Of a stretch of DNA of 64,000 nucleotides, positions 45,248-53,750 are shown in pieces. The notes beneath the pieces were generated by a model. The model saw nothing but the letters and a program-made list of their open reading frames with translations. It made no database searches and was not told the origin of the DNA. The position numbers and the translations under genes were made by a program. The stretch comes from Rhodoferax sp. (GTDB taxonomy: Bacteria; Pseudomonadota; Gammaproteobacteria; Burkholderiales; Burkholderiaceae_C): the NCBI RefSeq assembly GCF_018063565.1, contig NZ_JAGPBB010000005.1, forward strand, positions 28,471 through 92,470, read 5' to 3'. The stretch's first letter is position 1, and each line of letters opens with the position of its first letter.

Positions 45248-46378
45248 CTAATCAGAGCCGGTCAGCATCTGTTGCCGGTACCAGGCGTGAAAGTGCTGCA
45301 TACCGTCTTCCATCGGGCTCTGATAGGGACCAAGCTCGTTGTCGCCGCGCCCATACAGGGCTTTGCGCCCGGCATCCATGCGTTCGCCAATTTCGTCATC
45401 TTCGATGCAGGTTTCCATATAGGCGGCTTGTTGCGCCTCGACAAACTCGCGCTCGAAGGCCTGAATTTCTTCGGGATAGAAGAACTCGACCCTGTTGAGC
45501 GTCTTGTCGACGCCCATGGGGTGCAGCGTTGACACTGTCAACACATGGGGATACCACTCGACCATGATATGCGGGTAGTAGGTCAACCAGACCGCGCCGC
45601 GCTCAGGCATCAGGCCCTGACGGTATTGCAACAGTGCTTGGTGCCAGCGTCGGTAAACCGGTGATCCGGGTTGGCCAAATTGGCTCGACACGCCCACCGT
45701 CTGCACCGAATAGTGACGTCCAAACTCCCAGCGCAAATCGTCACAGCTGACAAAATGTCCCAGTCCGGGGTGAAAAGGGGCGACGTGGTAGTCCTCCAGG
45801 TAGACCTCGATGAAGGTCTTCCAGTTGTAGTTGCAGGTGTGCAGCTCGACCTTGTCCAATACAAAACCTGAAAAATCCAGCGTGGTGCGCTCGCCCATGG
45901 CGGCAAGATCCTGGCTGACCTGGCAGTCATTGGCCTCAAACAGCAAACCATTCCACTCCTGCAGCGGGTAGTTGCGCAGGTTCAGGCAGGGGTCGTGGGC
46001 AAAGTGGGGCGCGCCGATCAGCTTGCCTGCGGCTTGACTGGCGCCACCATCGTAGGTCCAGCGGTGGATCGGGCAGACGATGTTGCCGCCACTGGCAGCC
46101 AGAGATCCGCGCCCCTGCAGCATGAGCGCCTGACGGTGTCGGCAAACATTGGAAACCAGCTCGACGCCGCGCTCGGTGTGCACCAGCACCCGCCCACCCT
46201 GTTCATGCGCCAGGGCGCAGAAATCGCCCACTTGTGGAACACTTTGCACGTGACCGACATAACGCGGCCCGCGTTGAAACAGGGTTTGTAACTCGCGCTG
46301 GTACAGCGCTTCATCAAAATAAGTTGAAACTGGTAGTTGGCCGGTGGCCTGCTGCAGTTGAAGACTTAAATCAGACAT
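45248..46378 (-). CDS. Rieske non-heme iron oxygenase, large subunit type
   Basis: The 376-residue protein has a Rieske 2Fe-2S centre with CRH near residue 78 and CPIHRW near 100 (two Cys, two His). The C-terminal catalytic domain has the mononuclear iron ligands in EVYLEDYHVAPFHPGLGHF near 191-209 and probably a later Asp. It resembles ring-hydroxylating dioxygenase and choline-monooxygenase-like alpha subunits (phenylpropionate dioxygenase large-subunit group). The substrate is unknown. No beta subunit, ferredoxin or reductase gene is next to it, so reductant must come from elsewhere. Confidence 0.88.
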   Translation of the reverse strand: MSDLSLQLQQATGQLPVSTYFDEALYQRELQTLFQRGPRYVGHVQSVPQVGDFCALAHEQGGRVLVHTERGVELVSNVCRHRQALMLQGRGSLAASGGNIVCPIHRWTYDGGASQAAGKLIGAPHFAHDPCLNLRNYPLQEWNGLLFEANDCQVSQDLAAMGERTTLDFSGFVLDKVELHTCNYNWKTFIEVYLEDYHVAPFHPGLGHFVSCDDLRWEFGRHYSVQTVGVSSQFGQPGSPVYRRWHQALLQYRQGLMPERGAVWLTYYPHIMVEWYPHVLTVSTLHPMGVDKTLNRVEFFYPEEIQAFEREFVEAQQAAYMETCIEDDEIGERMDAGRKALYGRGDNELGPYQSPMEDGMQHFHAWYRQQMLTGSD

Positions 46379-46589
46379 GGGTGACCTGACCTAAAGACTC
46401 CCCACAGGGAGATGCACAAAAAAGGTGCCGTCAATAAAAACCAGCCTCAGCTGGCGCAAGAATGACGCGGATTGTACCTATACCCCCCTTCCTGCCTTTG
46501 TTCAGACCTGCCACCAGCGGGCGCTGCTGGGCGGTTGTAGGTTTGCCGGGAACGCCTAAAATCGGCAGCTTTCCACTTTCATCACTTGC

Positions 46590-46847
46590 ATGACCATGCC
46601 TTCTGCATCCCGACACGTCGCAGCGGTGAGCACCAGTTACCCAGCTGACTGGCACGAGCCGGAGCGTTTGGTGGGCAAGTGGCAATCAGCTGATCTGCCG
46701 CTGCAGGAGCAGTGGGCACAGTACCCGCGCGTTGCGGAACTGTTCGGCTCGGAACTGCTCGGCGCCAATCGCAAGCCTCTGGAAGCGGTTGAACAGCCGG
46801 TCAGGCGGCTGGATCAGGGTGCCTTGAAACCGCGGTCTGTCAGATAA
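46590..46847 (+). CDS. xseB: Divergent, possibly decayed exodeoxyribonuclease VII small subunit (XseB)
   Basis: The 85-residue frame sits directly before ispA, where betaproteobacteria normally keep xseB, and still aligns with XseB: TSY, ERLV, LPL, AQY, AEL, LEAVEQ and LDQGALKP are in order. Unusual changes break the all-helical hairpin: prolines at TSYPADW, HEPERLV, QYPRVAEL and EQPVRRL, and about five extra residues (GSELLGANRKP) in the second helix. Several are explained by single-base changes (CTG to CCG, CAG to CCG). The frame is still open and its stop lies 2 nt before ispA. It may still translate as a leader but probably cannot pair with XseA. Confidence 0.6.
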   Translation: MTMPSASRHVAAVSTSYPADWHEPERLVGKWQSADLPLQEQWAQYPRVAELFGSELLGANRKPLEAVEQPVRRLDQGALKPRSVR

Positions 46848-46849
46848 GC

Positions 46850-47857
46850 ATGTTGCCCGAGTTTGATTTCAGGAGTTGGATGGCGCAGCAATTGGCGCTG
46901 GTGGAGACTGCCCTGTCGGATTGGGTCAGCGCGGCCAGTACGGCAGACACCGATCATCGGGCGCCCGCAGATTTGGTGGCGGCCATGCGTTATGCCGTAC
47001 TCGATGGTGGCAAACGGCTGCGACCGCTGCTGGTGCTGGCGGCCTATCAGGCCGTCAGCTTCGGCTCCCATGCCCAACGCGCGGCGGACATCGAAGACTT
47101 TGGTGAGTTGGCGCGGCGCGGTGGTCTGTCGCACGACGATGACGAATCCGAAATTGCCGAGCCTGCCTTGCGCACCGCCTGTTCGGTGGAACTGATCCAC
47201 GCCTACTCGCTGGTTCACGACGATATGCCGTGCATGGACAACGATGTTCTGCGCCGTGGCAAACCCACGGTTCACGTCCAGTACGGCGAGGCCACCGCCC
47301 TGCTGGCAGGCGATGCCTTGCAGGCCCTGGCGTTCGAATTACTCACCCCCGACGAACTGGTGATGCCCGCATTGCAGCAGGCGCGACTGTGCCGTTTATT
47401 GTCGCGTGCGGCCGGTTGCGCCGGCATGGCAGGCGGGCAGGCCATTGATCTGGCCAGTGTCGGCAAGCAATTGTCTGAAGAACAGTTGCGCCAGATGCAC
47501 CGCCTTAAAACCGGTGCCTTGTTGCAAGCCAGTGTGGTGATGGGCGCAGTTTGTGGCGGGGCGTGCAGTGCCGCTCTGGTGGCGCTGCACGATTATGGCG
47601 AGGCACTCGGGCTGGCTTTTCAGGTGGTGGACGATATTCTGGACGTGACGGCAGACTCGTACACGCTGGGTAAAACCGCCGGCAAGGACGCCGACAACGA
47701 CAAACCGACCTATGTGTCGCTGATGGGCCTGGAGCAGGCGGCCGCATTGGCCCAGGAGCTATTGGCGCAGGCCCTGGCCGCGCTGCAGCGCAGTGGCCTG
47801 GCTGACACCCGCGCGCTTCGCGCATTGGCGGTGATGGTGGTGGAGCGTGACAATTGA
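46850..47857 (+). CDS. ispA: Farnesyl/geranyl diphosphate synthase
   Basis: This enzyme condenses isopentenyl diphosphate with allylic diphosphates to make C10-C15 prenyl diphosphates. The first aspartate-rich motif is VHDDMPCMDND near residue 123; the second is QVVDDILDVT near 260; GGKRLRPLLVLAA and RRGKPTVH are also conserved. Length (335 residues) exceeds the usual ~295-300. The excess is an acidic segment near residues 70-103 (HAQRAADIEDFGELARRGG, then LSHDDDESEIAEP) between helices before the first motif. It lies 2 nt after the xseB frame and 79 nt before dxs, forming an isoprenoid precursor pair. Confidence 0.93.
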   Translation: MLPEFDFRSWMAQQLALVETALSDWVSAASTADTDHRAPADLVAAMRYAVLDGGKRLRPLLVLAAYQAVSFGSHAQRAADIEDFGELARRGGLSHDDDESEIAEPALRTACSVELIHAYSLVHDDMPCMDNDVLRRGKPTVHVQYGEATALLAGDALQALAFELLTPDELVMPALQQARLCRLLSRAAGCAGMAGGQAIDLASVGKQLSEEQLRQMHRLKTGALLQASVVMGAVCGGACSAALVALHDYGEALGLAFQVVDDILDVTADSYTLGKTAGKDADNDKPTYVSLMGLEQAAALAQELLAQALAALQRSGLADTRALRALAVMVVERDN

Positions 47858-47870
47858 GCTGCGACATTGA

Positions 47871-47937
47871 AGTAAGCGCCTGATGTGGCCCTGGCCCAAT
47901 GTTGATATGCCCTTATAGCTATTAAAAGTAAAGCTTA
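47871..47937 (+). repeat. Dispersed AT-rich element, intergenic copy between ispA and dxs
   Basis: AGTAAGCGCCTGATGTGGCC on the left and CTTATAGCTATTAAAAG then TAAAGCTTATG on the right carry the AAGCGC and ATAGCT words in reverse order to the recC copy. It runs up to the dxs start and thereby shapes its ribosome-binding region, which has no good Shine-Dalgarno sequence. Confidence 0.45.
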
Positions 47938-49799
47938 TGCTGATGAATATTCCGTATCCCCTGCTGCAAGGCATTCATACCCCGGCAGATTTGCGGCGGC
48001 TGGCAAGAACCCAGCTCGAAGCTTTGTCGACGGAGCTGCGGGCTTACCTGCTGGACAGTGTTGCCAAAACCGGAGGCCACCTCAGTTCCAATCTGGGCAC
48101 GGTTGAGCTCACGGTCGCCCTGCACTACGTGTTCAATACCCCGCACGATCGGGTGGTGTGGGACGTCGGGCACCAGACTTACCCCCACAAGATCCTGACC
48201 GGACGCAAGGACCGCATGGCCAGTCTGCGCCAACTGGGTGGGCTGAGCGGCTTTCCGCAACGGGCCGAGAGTGAATTTGACGCCTTTGGCACGGCGCACT
48301 CCAGCACCTCGATCTCAGCGGCGCTGGGCATGGCGATGGCGGCCAAACTCAAGGGCGAGGAGCGCCAGGCGATCGCGGTGATTGGTGATGGTGCCATGAC
48401 CGCCGGCATGGCTTTTGAGGCGCTCAACAACGCCGGTGTGGCTGACTGTAATCTGCTGGTGATCCTCAATGACAACGATATGTCCATCAGCCCGCCGGTG
48501 GGTGCGCTCAACCGGTACCTGGCCAAACTGCTCAGCGGCCAGTTCTACACCACCGCCAAAAGTGCCGGTAAAACCGTGCTGAAGGGCGCGCCGCCGCTGT
48601 TTGAACTGGCCAAGCGCTTTGAAGAATCGGCGATGGGTATCGTCAAGCCCATCACCCTGTTTGAGAAATTTGGTTTCAACTATGTCGGACCCATTGACGG
48701 CCACGATGTGGAGACACTGGTGAGTGTTCTGGAGAACATTCGTCATCTCAAAGGACCGCAGTTTCTGCATGTGATCACCAAAAAAGGCCAGGGCTACAAA
48801 CTCGCCGAGGTGGACCCGATTGCCTACCATGGACCTGGCAAGTTTGATCCGGCAGTCGGTCTGCAAAAAAACAGCGCCGTGGCGCTGCCAAGCTTCACCC
48901 AGGTTTTTGGTGACTGGTTGTGCGACATGGCGGCGGCCGACGACCGGTTGGTGGCGATCACCCCTGCCATGCGTGAGGGTTCGGGTATGGTCGAATTCGA
49001 AAAGCGCTTTCCCAAACGGTTTTTTGACGTAGGTATTGCGGAGCAACATGCGGTGACCTTTGCTGCTGGCCTGGCCTGTGAGGGCTTGAAGCCGGTGGTG
49101 GCGATCTACTCCACCTTTCTGCAGCGGGCTTACGACCAGTTGATCCATGATGTGGCGATACAGAACCTACCCGTGGTGTTTGCGCTTGACCGCGCCGGTC
49201 TGGTCGGTGCCGATGGTGCGACTCACGCCGGGGCTTACGACATCCCTTATCTGCGCTGCATTCCCAACGTCAGCCTCGCCTGTCCTGCCAACGAGAACGA
49301 GTGCCGCCAGCTGTTGAGCACCGCCTATGCACAGTCCGGGCCGGTGGCGGTGCGTTATCCGCGCGGCGTGGGTGCCGGTGTGCCGGTGCAAAGCACTTTG
49401 GATGCCTTGCCGTTTGGCAAAGGCGAAATCTGTCGGCACGGTTCGCGGGTGGCCTTTCTTGTCTTTGGCACACTGCTGTATGCAGCCCTGGAAGTTGCAG
49501 AAAAGCTCAACGCCACGGTGGTCAACATGCGCTGGGTCAAGCCGCTGGATGTTGCCCTGTTGTGCCAGGTCGCCGCGACCCACGAAGGCCTGGTGACCCT
49601 GGAGGAGGGAGCGCTCATGGGCGGCGCAGGCAGTGCTGTCCTGGAAGCATTGGCCGCGGCGGGGCTCAGCTTGCCGGTTCTGCCCTTGGGCCTGCGTGAT
49701 GAGTTCATCGAGCATGGTGATCCGGGCAAACTGCTGGCTTTGCAGGGTCTCGATGCGAGCGGTATCGAAGCCAGTGTCAGGGCGCGTTATTTCGCGTGA
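47937..49799 (+). CDS. dxs: 1-deoxy-D-xylulose-5-phosphate synthase
   Basis: DXS joins pyruvate and glyceraldehyde 3-phosphate with thiamine diphosphate, the first step of the MEP isoprenoid pathway. The 620-residue length is standard. Motifs are [13 protein letters not shown] and [12 protein letters not shown], then the ThDP site [18 protein letters not shown] with [13 protein letters not shown]. The catalytic Glu is in [16 protein letters not shown] near residue 367, and [10 protein letters not shown] and [15 protein letters not shown] follow. It starts at ATG 47937 (an in-frame ATG at 47943 follows). It is downstream of ispA, the common proteobacterial order. Confidence 0.97.
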   Translation: MLMNIPYPLLQGIHTPADLRRLARTQLEALSTELRAYLLDSVAKTGGHLSSNLGTVELTVALHYVFNTPHDRVVWDVGHQTYPHKILTGRKDRMASLRQLGGLSGFPQRAESEFDAFGTAHSSTSISAALGMAMAAKLKGEERQAIAVIGDGAMTAGMAFEALNNAGVADCNLLVILNDNDMSISPPVGALNRYLAKLLSGQFYTTAKSAGKTVLKGAPPLFELAKRFEESAMGIVKPITLFEKFGFNYVGPIDGHDVETLVSVLENIRHLKGPQFLHVITKKGQGYKLAEVDPIAYHGPGKFDPAVGLQKNSAVALPSFTQVFGDWLCDMAAADDRLVAITPAMREGSGMVEFEKRFPKRFFDVGIAEQHAVTFAAGLACEGLKPVVAIYSTFLQRAYDQLIHDVAIQNLPVVFALDRAGLVGADGATHAGAYDIPYLRCIPNVSLACPANENECRQLLSTAYAQSGPVAVRYPRGVGAGVPVQSTLDALPFGKGEICRHGSRVAFLVFGTLLYAALEVAEKLNATVVNMRWVKPLDVALLCQVAATHEGLVTLEEGALMGGAGSAVLEALAAAGLSLPVLPLGLRDEFIEHGDPGKLLALQGLDASGIEASVRARYFA

Positions 49800-49853
49800 C
49801 AGATCAAATTTGCAGGCTTATGGATCCGCGCCGGTGATGCGGACCTGTGTGCA

Positions 49854-49890
49854 AGGGAAAACCCGTGCGCTGTGGTGGGCTGGTTTCCCT
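49854..49890 (+). other. Hairpin downstream of dxs
   Basis: AGGGAAAACC and GGTTTCCCT can pair (about 9 bp with one bulge) around a GC-rich loop in the 171-nt gap between dxs and the TRAP binding protein. No T-run follows, so it could be a factor-assisted terminator or a leader structure of the next gene. Confidence 0.35.
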
Positions 49891-49970
49891 AAAATGGCAA
49901 GGTTCAGGCTTGAGCGGCAGCCGCCCAAACGGGTGATTGCCAAGGTATTTGTAACCACAGGAGTAAATCG

Positions 49971-51053
49971 ATGGATCGTCGTTCCGTAATCAAAAATGCA
50001 GGCATTGCCGGAGTATTGGCGGCTGGTGCAGCACCGGCCGTGCATGCGCAGGCCGCTGTGCGCTGGCGTCTGGCATCGAGTTTCCCCAAGTCGCTGGACA
50101 CCATTTACGGTGCGGCTGAGGTGATGGCCAAGGCCGTCAAGGCCATGTCGGGCGGCAAGTTCGAAATTTCGGTGCACGCTGGTGGCGAACTGGTGCCACC
50201 GTTTGGCGTGGTCGATGGCGTGCAGAACGGCACGGTCGAAATGACCCACACCGTGCCCTATTATTTTTATGGCAAGAACCCGGCGTTTGCGATCGGCTCG
50301 GCGATCCCGTTTGGTATGAACGCACGCCAGATGACGGCCTGGATGATGCATGGCAACGGCCGCAAGCTGATGAACGAGCTGTATGCCGGCTACGGCATGA
50401 CCAGCTTTGCCGGCGGCAATACCGGTGTGCAGATGGGTGGCTGGTATCGCAAGGAGATCAAATCCATCGCCGACTTCAAGGGCATGAAGATGCGTCTGGG
50501 CGGTGGCTTGGTTGGTGAAGTGATGCAAGGCATTGGTGCCGTACCGCAAAGCATTCCCGGTGGCGAGGTGTATCAGGCGCTGGAAAAAGGCACGATTGAC
50601 GCGGCTGAATGGGTCGGTCCGTACGATGACCAGAAACTTGGCTTCAACAAGGTGGCACCGTTTTACTACTACCCGGGTTGGTGGGAAGGCGGCCCCGAAG
50701 TGGACTTTTTCGTCAACCAGAAAGCCATGGACAGCCTTTCGGCAGAAAACAAGGCCATCCTGGAAACTGCCTGTGCCATGGCTGCAACCGACATGCTGGC
50801 CAAGTACGATGCGTTTAACCCGACGGCACTCAAGCAATTGGTGGCTGCCAAGACCAAGGTGCTGCCATTCCCCAATGACGTGCTCGAAGCTTCGTTCAAG
50901 TCGGCCATGACGGTGTTTGAAGCCAACAATGCCAAGAGCCCCGAGTGGAAGAAGATCTACGCTGATTTCCGCAACTTCCAGCGCGACCAGGTGTTGTGGT
51001 TCCGCTTTGCTGAAGCCAAGTTTGACTCGTTCATGGCCACCCGCAAGCTCTGA
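49971..51053 (+). CDS. TRAP transporter substrate-binding protein, TakP-like (2-oxoacid)
   Basis: The 360-residue periplasmic protein has an RR-containing signal peptide (MDRRSVIKNAGIAGVLAAG), so Tat export is likely. The mature sequence closely follows Rhodobacter TakP, which binds pyruvate and other 2-oxo monocarboxylates with sodium: WRLASSFPKSLDTIYG, GGNTGVQMGGWYRKEI, GTIDAAEWVGPYDDQKLGF, YYYPGWWEGGP. It feeds the DctQ/DctM permease encoded convergently downstream. A rho-independent terminator follows. It is preceded by CACAGGAG ahead of the ATG. Confidence 0.92.
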   Translation: MDRRSVIKNAGIAGVLAAGAAPAVHAQAAVRWRLASSFPKSLDTIYGAAEVMAKAVKAMSGGKFEISVHAGGELVPPFGVVDGVQNGTVEMTHTVPYYFYGKNPAFAIGSAIPFGMNARQMTAWMMHGNGRKLMNELYAGYGMTSFAGGNTGVQMGGWYRKEIKSIADFKGMKMRLGGGLVGEVMQGIGAVPQSIPGGEVYQALEKGTIDAAEWVGPYDDQKLGFNKVAPFYYYPGWWEGGPEVDFFVNQKAMDSLSAENKAILETACAMAATDMLAKYDAFNPTALKQLVAAKTKVLPFPNDVLEASFKSAMTVFEANNAKSPEWKKIYADFRNFQRDQVLWFRFAEAKFDSFMATRKL

Positions 51054-51073
51054 CCTCCACTTTGCACCAGCAG

Positions 51074-51101
51074 AAAAAGCCCCGCACTGCGGGGCTTTTT
51101 T
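51074..51101 (+). terminator. Rho-independent terminator after the TakP-like gene
   Basis: AAAAAGCCCCGC, a 3-nt loop ACT, and GCGGGGCTTTTTT form an 8-bp GC-rich stem flanked by an A-run and a T-run. It begins 21 nt after the stop. The A/T flanks make it bidirectional in form, so it can also end the convergent permease transcript. Confidence 0.93.
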
Positions 51102-51149
51102 CATGGATCGCTGCTTTGGCGGCAACGATCTCAGTGGCCGAGGGCGGCG

Positions 51150-52952
51150 CTACTTTTTCTTCATCGCCTCTTCCATGGCTTTCATCGGGTCGTCCTCTGC
51201 CGCCGCCGCGGGGCTGGGTGTCGGCGCCGCGGCGGGTTGCCCATCGGCGGCCCCTGATGCCGCATCTTGCGGCTGAGCAGCCGCATCGGGCTCGAGCGCG
51301 GCAGGTGGCATGCTGAGCATCATCTCGGCACCCACCTTGTCCAGATCGACCGCCTCTTTCTTGTCCAGACCGCTGGAGACAATGCCGGGGAAGGCAATGA
51401 TCAGGCTCACCATGATGATCTGGATAATGACAAACGGCACGGCCCCCCAGTAAATCTGCATCGTGGTCACGGGCTGGATCATCTTTTTGGTCAGGCGGTC
51501 GGTGTATGCGCGGCCAGGGGCCACACTGCGCAGGTAAAACAGCGCAAAACCGAACGGCGGGTGCATGAACGAGGTTTGCATATTGACGCCCAGCAGCACC
51601 CCAAACCAGATCAGGTCGATCCCCATCTTCTCGGCCACCGGCGCCAGCAGTGGCACCACAATGAACGCCAGCTCAAAGAAGTCCAGGAAGAACGCCAGGA
51701 AAAAGACCATCACGTTCACGACGATCAAAAAGCCGAGCTGGCCCCCTGGCAGCGAGGTCAGCAGGTGTTCCACCCATTTGGAGCCATCCACGCCTTGAAA
51801 CACCAGACTGAACACAGTGGAGCCGACCAGAATGAACACCACGAAGCTCGACAGCTTGGTGGTGGTGGTCAGGGCCTGTTTCATCAGCGACATGCTAAGC
51901 CGCCCGCGTGACAGGGCCATCAGGAACGCGCCGACGGCACCCATGGCACCACCCTCGGTGGGGGTGGCAATGCCCAAAAAGATGGTGCCCAATACCAGAA
52001 AGATCAACAACAGGGGTGGAATCAGCACGAATGTCACGCGCTCGGCCATGCGTGAGAGCAGCCCGGCGCGGGTGAGCTTGTTGAGCACGGCAATCACGAA
52101 GGCAAAAACCACGCCGACGCACAGCGACACCACAATGGTCTCATCGGTGGGTACGGTCAGCACTTCTTGGCCCTTGAAGTAGCTCACGACTTTGGCATAG
52201 TTCTGCCCCAGGTAGACGGCCAGCCCGGTACTGAGCACCGTCAAAATACCCAGCGAGGGCAGGCCGCTGTTGCCGTTGTCTTCACGGATCGTGCGCGCTT
52301 CGGCGGGCAGGGCCGGCACCCATTGCGGTCGAATGAAAGCGATCAGCACCACATAACCGAAGTACATGATGGTCAGTGCAAAGCCGGGAACAAACGCGCC
52401 CTTGTACATCTCACCCACACTGCGCCCCAACTGGTCGGCCAGGATGATCAGTACCAGCGAGGGCGGAATGATCTGCGCCAGCGTGCCTGAGGCGGCAATC
52501 ACACCGCTGGCAATGCGCCGGTCATAGCCATAGCGCAGCATGATGGGCAGCGAGATCAAGCCCATCGAGATCACCGAGGCGGCCACCACACCGGTCGTCG
52601 CCGCCAGCAGCGCACCAACAAAAATCACCGCAATGGCCAGCCCGCCACGTAACGGTCCGAACAGTTGCCCGATGGTGTCAAGCAGGTCCTCCGCCATGCC
52701 ACTGCGCTCCAGAATCAAACCCATCAGCGTGAAAAAAGGGATCGCCAGCAGTGTGTCGTTTTGCATGATGCCAAAGATGCGCAGCGGCAATGCCTGCAGC
52801 AGAGCCTCTGGCAGCAGCCCGAGTTCGATCCCGACAAAGCCAAAAAACAGACCGCAGGCACCCAGGCTGAAGGCCACCGGAAAACCCATCAGCAGGAAGA
52901 CGATCAACCCCATGAACATGATGGGGGCGATGTTGTGTGCAAGAAATTCCAT
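51150..52952 (-). CDS. TRAP transporter large permease (DctM/TakM-like)
   Basis: The 600-residue protein has about twelve to fourteen transmembrane segments. Family features include FPVAFSLGACGLFFGFVG near the start, GVVAASVISMGLISLPIML, and LLGVNMQTSFMHPPFGFALF near 470. It is the sodium-driven channel of the TRAP system. The last ~55 residues form a Pro/Ala/Gln tail (PDAAAQPQDAASGAADGQP) that ends in a Met/Lys/Glu-rich helix (MKAMEEAMKKK), beyond the usual end of the family. It lies 16 nt downstream of the small permease gene and is convergent with the binding-protein gene. Confidence 0.92.
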   Translation of the reverse strand: MEFLAHNIAPIMFMGLIVFLLMGFPVAFSLGACGLFFGFVGIELGLLPEALLQALPLRIFGIMQNDTLLAIPFFTLMGLILERSGMAEDLLDTIGQLFGPLRGGLAIAVIFVGALLAATTGVVAASVISMGLISLPIMLRYGYDRRIASGVIAASGTLAQIIPPSLVLIILADQLGRSVGEMYKGAFVPGFALTIMYFGYVVLIAFIRPQWVPALPAEARTIREDNGNSGLPSLGILTVLSTGLAVYLGQNYAKVVSYFKGQEVLTVPTDETIVVSLCVGVVFAFVIAVLNKLTRAGLLSRMAERVTFVLIPPLLLIFLVLGTIFLGIATPTEGGAMGAVGAFLMALSRGRLSMSLMKQALTTTTKLSSFVVFILVGSTVFSLVFQGVDGSKWVEHLLTSLPGGQLGFLIVVNVMVFFLAFFLDFFELAFIVVPLLAPVAEKMGIDLIWFGVLLGVNMQTSFMHPPFGFALFYLRSVAPGRAYTDRLTKKMIQPVTTMQIYWGAVPFVIIQIIMVSLIIAFPGIVSSGLDKKEAVDLDKVGAEMMLSMPPAALEPDAAAQPQDAASGAADGQPAAAPTPSPAAAAEDDPMKAMEEAMKKK

Positions 52953-52968
52953 TTCAGTCTCCTGGCGT

Positions 52969-53577
52969 TCAGGCCGCTTTGGCTTGGGCGGCTTTTTCTT
53001 CAGCCAGTTTTTGAATGGCTTCGGCCAACTCTTCTTCGGCGGTTTTACCGACCGGTTTTTCCGTCGGATCCTCGATCACACCGGCCAGGAAAGCCAGCCG
53101 TTTGATCAGTTCCGACAGGCCCTGCAGCCATAGCAGACCAAAGCCCAGCGGCATCATCAGGTAAACCGGCCAGCGGATCAGACCACCAGCGTTGCTCGAC
53201 ATCTCGCCGCTGTGGAAACCTTTCAGGAAAAAAGGCAGGCTGAACCAGATGATGGCACTGCAAAACGGCAGCAGGAAAAAGGTGAAACCGAAGACGTCGA
53301 TCCAGGTTTGTGTTCGCTTGTGGAACCGACCGTAGATCACATCGATCTTGACGTGTTCTCCATTGAGCAGGGTGTAGGCAGATGCGAGCAAAAAAGTGGC
53401 GGCAAACAGGTACCACTGCACTTCTAGAAATGCGTTGGAGCCGATATTCAGGGCTTTCCGGACGACGGCGTTGATGGCACTGATGACAACCGAGGCCAGA
53501 ATCAACCAGATCACGTGTTTGCCGATGAAGCGGTTGACCGCGTCAATGGCGTTGGAAAGTTTCAGTAACGCTTGCAT
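52969..53577 (-). CDS. TRAP transporter small permease (DctQ/TakQ-like)
   Basis: The 202-residue protein starts at MQALLKLSNAIDAVN (53577) with GGAGACAAC directly upstream. It has four predicted transmembrane helices with the DctQ pattern (IWLILASVVISAINAVVRK, then EVQWYLFAATFLLASAYTL, NGEHVKIDVIY). The C-terminal ~40 residues are a charged helix (KTAEEELAEAIQKLAEEKA). It pairs with the large subunit 16 nt downstream. The longer in-frame extension upstream is not protein-like. Confidence 0.92.
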   Translation of the reverse strand: MQALLKLSNAIDAVNRFIGKHVIWLILASVVISAINAVVRKALNIGSNAFLEVQWYLFAATFLLASAYTLLNGEHVKIDVIYGRFHKRTQTWIDVFGFTFFLLPFCSAIIWFSLPFFLKGFHSGEMSSNAGGLIRWPVYLMMPLGFGLLWLQGLSELIKRLAFLAGVIEDPTEKPVGKTAEEELAEAIQKLAEEKAAQAKAA

Positions 53578-53750
53578 GTTGTCTCCAAGTCCAGAGTGGT
53601 CAATTGCGGCTGAACCCGGCCGACTTTGACTTGTCAATGAAGCGCGCAGTTTAGCGGCATCAGGTGTCTGGCAGCATTGAATAATTTCTGCCCGAGTGAT
53701 GAAAAAAGTTTGACGTGTCGCCGCAGGACCACGGTCATCCGCGCGATGCC

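Noticed and set aside
49818-51125. 435-codon frame antisense to the TakP-like gene
   Set aside because: It spans the opposite strand of a strongly conserved binding protein and its terminator; no start signal or motif.
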